From Lasiosphaeris hirsuta (Eukaryota; Ascomycota; Sordariomycetes; Sordariales; Lasiosphaeriaceae): a DNA stretch of 64,000 nucleotides. Each line of letters opens with the position of its first letter. Positions within the stretch are counted from its first letter, which is position 1. The notes under the pieces were generated by a model. That model made no database searches, had not been told where the DNA came from, and saw nothing but the letters and a program-made list of their open reading frames with translations. This document shows positions 55,374-64,000 of this stretch, in pieces. The stretch is from assembly GCA_030549175.1 (NCBI GenBank), contig JAUKUA010000005.1, positions 3,162,001-3,226,000 of the forward strand. The letters are read 5' to 3'. Made by a program: the position numbers and the translations under genes.

Positions 55374-58300
55374 GGCTTCCTGTGGGGCGTTCGCGGGAAC
55401 AGGAAGTCGGCTAGGTAGATAGCAGCCCGAGGGCTTATGGTATTTGAAGGGCTTCGGCGTCGAGTTTGGTCGTCATGTATACGCGGAGGGTAGGGCGGTG
55501 CAGAGAATGGGTTGGCTGAGGAAAGGGGGGGTTGGAGGGAACCTCGAGAAGCGAAAGAGTCGAGGATGATATGCAGACGCCTGCTGTTAGGGGGTGCCTA
55601 TGACGAAGAGCGGTAAGCACCCGATAGGTCGGAGCCAGAGGCAGGTGGGCGTGAACACGGGTGGCCTGGCGATAGTGGCTGTTGGCTGGAGAGGAGGCTC
55701 ACCAAAAAAAAAAAAGGAGATAGGCTGAGCTTCTTTTGTGGGGATGAGATTGCGTAGGGAGCAGGCTTGATGCCGTGCCGAAACCGCACACAAGGAAGCT
55801 ACTGGCGGCGAACGGGGAAGCTACCGACGCGGTGCTGTCGTGCTGTTGCTCGACGGTTTGGGGGACTGGAGCACAACAGGAAAGAGGTTGGGCGAGGCGG
55901 CCGATGGAAGGGCACAAGGTCGTGTAGCGGCTGCTGGCAGTCGTCTAGGCTGGGGTAGAATCAAGCGTTCAAGGTCTAAACTCTGGGCAGCCACCTCAAC
56001 AGTGCCTGAGGTCTGTCTGTCAATGCTGTCTGCTGTTGACGGGCGGTGGTAGCTCTACGCGGCAACGCTGACGTCCAAGGTCAACTCAATGACTCAGACT
56101 CGATCGACTGCAGATTGGAAATTGGGCGGCCCTTGCGTATTGGGTTCTGATGCACCGCGAAACGAGCTGCGAAACGAGCCGCAAAAAAAGGGAAAGAGCA
56201 GGCGAGAGTACAGAATCAACAGTCGAAAACAACTGAGGCGGGTGCGCACTGGAGAGCGTGTGGTGTGGGAAGGAAAGGATGGGCAGAAAGAAAGTGTAAG
56301 TAAGGCAAGGTAGGTCGGTCGGTACAGGTGAGATAGGTACAGAGGTGACGATGGTCGTTGGTACGCCTGTTGCCGGGTGCAATGGGATGCAGCGGCAGAA
56401 AGTCAGGGTACGCTGGGCACGCAGGGGACCAGAGCTGGGGGGAGCTGTCCGCTCTGCCGCTCAAAGCTGGGTGGAGCGGGTGCCGTAGGAGGGTTGCAGG
56501 CAAGCAGGGTGCCAGTGTGCCAGTGTGCGGACGGCGGAAAGCACGGGACTGGGGGAGGCACTGGGGAGGCTTTCCATTCATGGAGAGTTGAGAGCGACTA
56601 TCGGCGGCGAGTGTGACACGGTGCTCGTGATTCGCGATTGTGGCCCGTGCTTGCACTTAGCTCAAGTCACCCTTAGTACCCCTGTGCATTCCGCACACAG
56701 CGTTTCCGCAGCGATCGGCTGACTTGATACACGGTCGGTACCAGCAAACTGCTGCGCAGCTAAGAGGCGGCCGCGACACGCTAAAACGGCATTTGCGATA
56801 AGGCTCCCTGATAGCATCACCTCCCCGACCCTGCCACCATTTGCGGCCACTGGACCATTGCACGCTGGCCGCGCCTCCAGCGAACCAGCCCTAAGCTCCA
56901 TGATCCCATCACCAGGGTGAAACTTGGTATCGAGCCCGATGCATTCGCGACATTTCCCGCCTTTCTTGCGTCTTCGGAGGCGATAATGAGGTAAGCAGCG
57001 ATGAGAAATACATTTGCAGCTAAATCTTGCTGGATAAGCTTGCTGGGCCCGTTTCCCCTGATATCCTCTTCTCTTCCGGAAGCCTCTGGGTTGTCCTCGT
57101 TCACTTGGTCTCAAGTCAGAGCCGATAGAAGGTCTGCCTCGACACCCTGATGGCTGACGGGCATCTTTCCCTATGCGAGGCATAGAACTAGCGAGGCGAT
57201 GGAGGGCATAAGGTGGAGGCGGAGGCGGAGGGTGTATGGGGGAGCATGGGGGGTGCCTAGGGATCCGCTGTCCTGCACTGATGTGCCGGTTCAATGCTGC
57301 TCTGGATGATGGGCTGGCGGCTTCTGGAGCATTTCCCCTTCGGTGGTATTTCCACACCAGCCGTGGAGGTCTTGCAAAACACCGACGGTTGACGGGATGC
57401 TTTGAGCTGCCCCACCGCATTGAAAGGTTCATTCTGGCAGCCGAGACTCGCCCCAGAGGCTATGACAACTCAACAATGACACCCTCTCCGGCAGCTGCGT
57501 ATTAATTACCTAGGAACCACGCCCTTTGAACGCCTTTTAGATTCCTCTGCGACCTAGGAGAGTGTAACACTCAGCCGGGTGCTGTGCCTCAGCGCTGCTG
57601 AAGCTCGCCGAGCTGGCCGCAGGCCGCCACAGCGCAGCTCAGTTCTGGCTCTTCACCCTCATCCAGGCCGCCCATAGCGCGCAGCAGGGCCAAGACGCTT
57701 TCGATCGGCACGTCTCCGAGAGTCAAGAGGAAGCAGTCAGGTGGCCTCAGGTGGCCAACACACACCGCGCCGACGCCTTTGATCTGTCGTAATAACTAGC
57801 AGCCCATGGCACCATAACACCATATCCGTGAGGTAAGTTGCTGTGCGCCGCGGTGCGCAATGTCGCGATTCGGGTGGCAGACGACTCGAACTCGGCTCGC
57901 ACCTGTTAAACCTGGGCCGTCCCCTGAAACATGCGGACAGCCACAGGCATCTCGATGGATCGCGAGCCCCGTGCCGCGCAGGCTGGCTTCCCGGTTCCAG
58001 TTCCATGACCGCTGGACCGGATGGCGCATGCAGCCGGTGGCGTTGCTTGACCTGTCGGGCGGTCGGCCGTCACGGGCAGTGACTGATCTAGGCCCTAGAC
58101 ACTCCCCCCAAAAGCTCCCGAGAGTGAGGCTGTTTTGCTGTTTTGATGTCCCAACAAAAAATGCAATGTCACTGGCTACCGCTGGGAGAGAATGGAGTCA
58201 GCGTCCGTTATCGCTCGTGCTGGCTGCCTTATCAGCCAAGCTAAGGGGACCCAGCTTTTGGTGCTTGGTCCATCCCTCAATCCAGGCAAACATGGTGCTT

Positions 58301-61300
58301 GATCTCGCAGATTCCTGCTCTCGTGTCAACGGGGTCCTCAACCCCAATTGGCCTCATCTATCAACCCAGCCGAAGCCTGCCTATCACCCAACAGATGGCA
58401 CACCCCCAATGGGCCCCTGATGGCGGCTTTTCCCGGCTACGAATGGCCAATTCGCCTGCTTTCTTGCTTATTGCTTCTCCTGCTTCTATTGCTACTATTA
58501 CTAGTGTTTCTGCGCGCATACCGTCTGTGTTCAGGGTCGGGTCCGAGGCTTCGTGATACGGATACAGATTCGATAGCCACGTCTCGCGACTCGAGCCTTG
58601 TCTCTGCATCCCGCATGTCCACAAGGCAGTCTGACCCTGCTTTCTTCCCTCTTTGTCGGCCAAGTCATGTGCGTCTGGCCGGCGTCATTGTCTGCTCAGC
58701 AGGCGATCGCGGAGGACAATGCAACAGCAGCGTCGCCGTGCTGATAACCGGATTTCGCTTTCTTTCTCTACTGGGTTGGGCCTTTCAGGTATCTCCTCGT
58801 TGAGGCCGAGGGTGCTGCAGGTCCTCGGTGCCCTGAAAGAGAGGACCCCCCGCAGCCTGGAATCTTGCTTGATCCGGCCAGACAGATTGGGAACACCGAA
58901 GCAGCCACACGCTGCATTCTCAATCTCTCTCAATTCCTGTCCTCAATTATCCTAACCAACCACTCCATCCATTCCTCCATCGCCCGCCAACCCCAAAAGG
59001 GGCGCCTACAGACTAAGATGGTGTTCCTGTCCCACTTACACTGGAAGGCTGTCCTGCCTGGCACACGGGATCCACGCTGGGGTTGGATACTGTCGCTGAG
59101 AACTGATAACGGCGACACCCTCCTCCCTCGTCCATCGGCCACTCTCCCATGGGCGCCATTGCACGCCTCCACGCTTCCATGCATACGCATACACCCCTCT
59201 GCGCCCGGTGGTGGTGGCCGCTCACCACAGACTGGTCAATGGCTCTGGAGGGGTCGTCGCTGTTGTCTTACTGGCATCCAACGTTTTGCGTCGGCCTCTG
59301 CGTCCCACCGCTGCCCACCTTGGCTGGTCCCCAATCATTTGGACTGAGGAAAGCCTAGGGTTCAATCACAGGTTACCGGAATGCTCCGCTACTTTTCGCC
59401 CTTTTGCCGCGAGGCCCTCACGTGTCATGGGTCTGTCCGGGGCGGATCACTGGACATGCGCAAGATGTGTCATCGTATCATTTGAGAGAGCAGAAGGGCG
59501 TGTGCTGCAGTTTTACATAAGAAACAGCGCCCGCCTCCCCCCCCTTCCCCTCTCGGGGAATAACCGACGAATGGTCGGCGGCTACTTAGACGCACGGTCA
59601 AAGGTACATAGGTGGGCTTGCGTACTACTACTTTGCGTACATGTTGTTTCACCAAGCCAACCCTTGCCTGCCTGGTGAGCCTGGCATTGCTCTGGGTGGG
59701 CTTGGTTTGGCTAAGTCCTGCAATCCGTCCATCATGCGAGGGACATGCACAAGCCCTCCGGCTGCTGCTGCTGCTGGCACACCCCTTCCATCCCATCCAT
59801 GATCCATTCCATTCATCTATTGTGTTTCAATCGGGACTATCTCCATCATACTTGCGTGCCCCATGTGCTTGTGCTCAGGAGGGAACGGATCCGGATGGGG
59901 GGATGTTGCACTTGCGAGACCTTATATCTCGGGTCCCACAGCTCATGCCTGATTCTGATTCAACGAGTGGGCAGTGGCGCTTTTGTTATTGATCTATTGA
60001 TATCCGAAGGGCGCTGAATTCACGCAAATCCCCCCTTGGAGAACATACGGGCCTGGTACATACATACCTCTATCTACATACTTAGCTACTTACACAGCTA
60101 CCTCCTCACTCGAGCTACGCTCGCCGCTTACCAGATATCACATATTAGGGAACCACGGTAGCCATCACGCAGCAAGGCATGTGTGTCTTTTTGGCCCGGG
60201 AAGGATTGCAGGGTGTCTGCACGTCTGCGTCCATCCGCTCTAGATGACCGTATCCGAACCCAGCCTAAGCCATCATACTATCATAGTGTAGATATCGCAA
60301 GCCCGTATCTTGACGAGCTCTGATTCCATAGCATCCACTGATTCGGATTCTCCCGACAGTTTCGAAAATAATCCAGTGCTGTGATGCCGAAAAACCACCG
60401 TAGTATATTGTTGTTGTTATTGTTGTTGTTACCAACCCCGTCACTCTATCAACCAAGGCCGCAAATATGCCCCCCCCCCCCACCCCACATCACCCCCCTT
60501 TCATCCCTCATTCGTATATGGCCGCCAGGCTCCGGCAGCACAGCAGCATCCGTCCGGACATCAACGGCATCGCATCCGAGATCTGGAACCTACCTCCCCC
60601 CTTCCCCCCCTATGTACCGTCTGCCTAGCATGCAAGACCCGGGTCACATTCGTGACAGGCCAATCCTAGGCGGACCAAAACAAAAACAGTCCCCAGTCCC
60701 CAGGGCTGACGGCCCACAGCCCGGGGCTGCCTAGTATATACGCAGCGGGCACTGTATCGTCCATGACACCCCCCCGCATCTCTCCTTCTCGGCGACGGGC
60801 CAGCCGCGATCTCGAAATGCGCTGCTACCAACTCCAGCCCTGGTCATTTCTTTTGCACTTTCAGCAACGCACTCTGGCTCGCGCAAACCAGCACTTACAC
60901 AGGCCATCACGCTGCAACCTAATCATCTCCGCGTCTGGGATACCATGCTGTCCGCACGTTCCAATCTACACTTTTACCAGCAGGCAGACAGTCGGGCATG
61001 ACGCAAACAGCAAGGCAGACGAGCATGGTGCATCTTCGGTGTCATTTCTCGCTAGCCAACACTTACGTACATGTCCACGCACATGTATGGAGAGATAAGT
61101 ATTCAGCCTCTCCTCCATACACCCCAGACGTTGGCCGAATCTGAGACATGTCTATCCCAGGACACATCTGCCCCTTCCCCGCGAGCAGTGAGCCGCCGTA
61201 TGGGGAGCCGTGCGGAGAGCCGGTAGTGTGTGGGGTGATCTTCTGCCTGGGCGTCAAGACGCAAACCAGCGTCTTTCTCGCTGCCCAAACAAAACCCACC

Positions 61301-61473
61301 ACCTGGCCGTCCCCCCTCGGCATCTCCCTGCCACGGCAGACCTGGTCTGATCCCGGTCTGACTTACATGGCGTATCCCGACTCGTCTAGTAGTCTAGCCG
61401 TCTGGGCGGTGAACCATCCCCTTTCTTCCCCTTTCCGCGCCCGTCCTCGCCCTCCGCACCCGTCCATACGGAA
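55374..61473. other. Gene-poor stretch, 6.1 kb, upstream of ATG1
   Basis: No reading frame here looks coding: the longest (56662-57432 -, 57860-58420 +) translate to proline/arginine-rich or leucine-run sequence with no motif, competing on both strands. Short low-complexity tracts include an A11 run near 55704, a TTG/TTA microsatellite at about 60407-60430 and a C12 run at 60470-60481. It may include a long ATG1 leader, noncoding RNA, or weakly conserved small genes. I see no tRNA, transposase or repeat family. Confidence 0.5.
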
Positions 61474-62943
61474 TTAATGCCCCTCGGACTTTTGCACCGT
61501 GGGTAGCTCCTTCAACGCCTCCCCAATCTTTGCGATGGCGCCGCGGAGTTCCTCCTCGGTAATGACCAGCGGCGGGGCGAAGCGGATGATGTTGCCGTGC
61601 GTCGGTTTTGCCTGTGTTTACTATCGTTAGTCAACAGTTCCCATGGGCGCCGCTTTACGGGCTCCAGCTCAAGGTAGGGAGGGTACTCACCAGCAACCCC
61701 TTTCCCTTCAGTAAGATGCACAGATCCCATGCCGTCCTCCCGCCAGTCTTGGTCTCATCAATGACAATGGCATTCAACAAACCCTTCCCCCTGACTGCCT
61801 GCACCGCCTCGCTCTTGAAAGCTTCAACTCCCTCACGGAACACGCTCCCCAGTCTCTCGGCCCGCTCCACCAACCCCTCCTCCTCCACCAACTCTAACGC
61901 TCTGATTGAAACCGCACATCCCAGCGGGTTTCCACCATATGTACTCCCGTGCGTCCCCGGCTCGATGGTCAACATGATCTCCCTCCGCGAAAGCACCGCA
62001 CTAACAGGATACATGCCGCCGCTCACTGCCTTGCCCAGTGTCACAATATCCGGCTTGATACCCGACCATTCGGAGCACAGCATGCGGCCGGTGCGGGCGA
62101 TGCCCGTCTGGATCTCGTCCGCGATGAGCAGGACGTTATGCTTCTGGCAGAGGGCTTGGGCGCGCGCGAGGTAGTCGTCGTCGGGCACAACGACGCCAGC
62201 CTCGCCCTGGATTGGCTCGACGATGAAGGCCGCCGTTTCAGGCCCGTGGGCCTCCAGTGCGGCCTCCAGGTCGGGGATGGAGTTGTACCGAATTATGGCA
62301 CCGGTAGATGGGATGATGGCGCCTACGTTGGGCAGATATGGCCCGTAGTTATCGCGGGATTCGGGGTCAAGGGAGAGCGAGATTGCAGTCATCTGAATAG
62401 GGTTAGGGAGGAAGTATGAGTGGTAGGGGGAGAGGGACTCACAGTGCGGCCGTGGAAGTTGTCGGCGACGCTGAAGACCAACGCCTTGCCCGGGGCAACG
62501 CCCTTGACCTTGTAAGCCCACTTGCGGGCGATCTTGATGGCCGTCTCGACGGCCTCGGCGCCCGTGTTCATGGGTAGGACCATGTCGTAGCCAAAGGTGG
62601 CGCGCATCTTCTCGGCCCAGACAGGGAAGACGTCGTTGTGAAAGGCGCGCGAGCTCAGCGTCAAGCGCGAGGCCTGGGCCGTGAGAGCCTTGACCAGCTC
62701 CGGGTGGCAGTGGCCCTGGTTGACGGCGCTGTAGGCCGACAGGAAGTCGAGGTAGTGGTTCCCCTCGGGGTCCCACACATTCACGCCCTGGCCCTTGGCG
62801 AAGACCACGGGCAGTGGGTGGTAGTTGTGGGCGGCGAACTCATTCTCGGCGGCGATGGCTCCCTTGGTCGATGAGGCGTGGTACCGGTCCGAAGCGGGGA
62901 GCCCGCTGTTGGAGGGGGTTTCGATCTCGGCGTGCGGCGCCAT
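61474..62943 (-). CDS. car2: Ornithine aminotransferase
   Basis: Three exons on the minus strand, 62943-62443, 62392-61691 and 61611-61474, encode 446 aa. The PLP enzyme (class III aminotransferase) moves the delta-amino group of ornithine to 2-oxoglutarate, making glutamate semialdehyde in arginine catabolism; in fungi it is usually cytosolic, and no mitochondrial leader is visible. Key pieces: the entry [57 protein letters not shown] across the first junction, [10 protein letters not shown], the PLP-binding [13 protein letters not shown], the Schiff-base lysine in [13 protein letters not shown], and [13 protein letters not shown]. The length and ends fit the family. The first junction joins HGRT to MTAISLS without a frame change. 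Confidence 0.97.
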
Positions 62944-64000
62944 GTTCGCTGTTGAAGACGGGAGAGTAGCAAAGAGATGGAATTGGAAGCTGTGTGCAAG
63001 GTATGTGCGAGTCAGAGTGTGTCTACGTGCAGGCGACTTTATTGCAAACCAATTGTCATCCAATCTAGCAGATAAGGTTAGGTTATAGGTGTTCAACGTG
63101 GGCAACTCGACAAGGTATGATGTACGGATGGAGGGTAATGTAATGAGGGGAAGGGCGCTCTTATAATCGCACGGTGAGTGGAACAGCAAACGGCAGCCAC
63201 GGCCGATGACTGGGCCAAGAATGGATCGAACCAAATAGATTCCTTGTTGGAGCTCAACCCGCAAGCACTATACCCCTAAGTGACAAGCCGCGGCGGTACG
63301 ATGCGGACGAAACGCTCAACATGCAATTGAGTCCGAAAGAGCTTGGGAAAGAAGCATCCAGCAGCACCACGTGCTCTAGCCATCCTTCGTCATCCGTGTG
63401 GACAACCGTGGGCAAGCCGAAGCAAAGCGGGCGGGATTACGCGAGAGAAACTCTATAAGTGACAAAGTTGGCTCAAAGTTGGCTGCGACGTGGGAACGCT
63501 GGTTATCACGGCAGCCAGGACGGTTTTCTGATGTCCTCGTATTGACAAAAAGCAGCTGGTGCACCGCAGAGGGTCAGAGAGTCTAACAGAGCCCCGTTCG
63601 GGCGCTGGTCCGGCGCTGGCGCGGGGCTGCAGGGAGTTGAAGCGACGCACAAACGCCCCGACGCCGATAGCGGAAACGCCGTCTCTGCAGGGGTCGCCCC
63701 CGACGAACCGCCGCTTACAGGGGCGCGCCACGCCGATAAGCCAATCGCCGGCCCGTTGATTACCTTGCAGTCCGCTTGGCAGATGGTAGGGCTGGCGGCA
63801 GCCAATGCCCTTCACTGCTGCTGCCACCTGGCGGCTCCTGTTTCTCACTGCTGGGTCAAGTCAGTTCAGGACAGCCCAAGTGTCAGTAAATACATACAAC
63901 ACGCGAATCTGTAACAGACGCCATCAGAGAGATCTGAAAAGATACTCGCCACAACAATAACGGGCGATGGATACCAAGCCAGCCGCAAGACCGGCACGGC
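62944..64000. other. Upstream region of ornithine aminotransferase
   Basis: About 1.05 kb to the right edge. It contains a tRNA-like fragment near 63219-63290 (minus strand; see findings) and otherwise no coding signal. Confidence 0.55.

Noticed and set aside
56662..57432. 256-codon minus-strand frame in the gene-poor region
   Set aside because: Arginine/proline-rich with a poly-P run, no motif and no compatible start or splice context; a plus-strand frame overlaps it.

Overview
The window is nuclear DNA of a filamentous ascomycete, most likely a sordariomycete (Sordariales-like). The evidence is short introns (about 50-85 bp) with GTATGT/GTGAGT-type donors and CTAAC-type branch sites, GC-rich third codon positions, long CT-rich leaders, one TA-rich relic that looks mutated by RIP, and gene families typical of that group (Fig1, DUF7137, DUF4112, a fungal zeta-toxin-fold kinase). 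I support 24 protein-coding loci plus one broken one, and one tRNA gene. Exon structures were built by eye from splice signals and reading-frame continuity, not from transcripts.

Layout. 0-15 kb: N-terminus of a probable Yak1 kinase (-), a Pub1/TIA-1 RNA-binding protein (-), a Mediator Med2-like protein (+), a secreted GH5 glycosidase (-) and a tandem-PH protein (-). 15-22 kb: a broken aminoglycoside/choline-kinase-like phosphotransferase (+), the mating calcium regulator Fig1 (+), tRNA thiolation protein Ctu2 (+) and the mitochondrial oxaloacetate carrier Oac1 (-). 22-33 kb: Swd2 of COMPASS (+), a frameshifted SRP9/SRP21 subunit (+), ribonucleotide reductase small subunit (-), a DUF4112 protein (-) and the decapping enzyme Dcp2 (+). 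33-44 kb: an SDR oxidoreductase (+), an Nrd1-type RRM protein with a 7-nt exon (-), a DUF7137 surface protein (+), a CDK11/PITSLRE kinase (-), an intron-containing tRNA-Val and a TA-rich repeat relic. 44-56 kb: coronin (+), a protein with an internal Zn2Cys6-like cysteine pattern (+), a zeta-toxin-fold P-loop kinase (-) and the autophagy kinase Atg1 (-, frameshifted). 56-64 kb: about 6 kb without recognisable genes, then ornithine aminotransferase (-).

Most genes are core housekeeping or signalling functions; there is no secondary-metabolite cluster, virus or intact transposon. Many act on mRNA (Pub1, Med2-like, Swd2, Dcp2, the Nrd1-type protein, CDK11). The three observations I rate highest are: a perfect ACGCGT (MCB) hexamer in each of the three introns of the ribonucleotide reductase gene; single missing C residues in C-homopolymers that break the frame of two otherwise conserved genes (SRP9-like and ATG1), suggesting a systematic sequence error; and an in-frame TAG in the phosphotransferase at a position explicable by one RIP-type C-to-T change.
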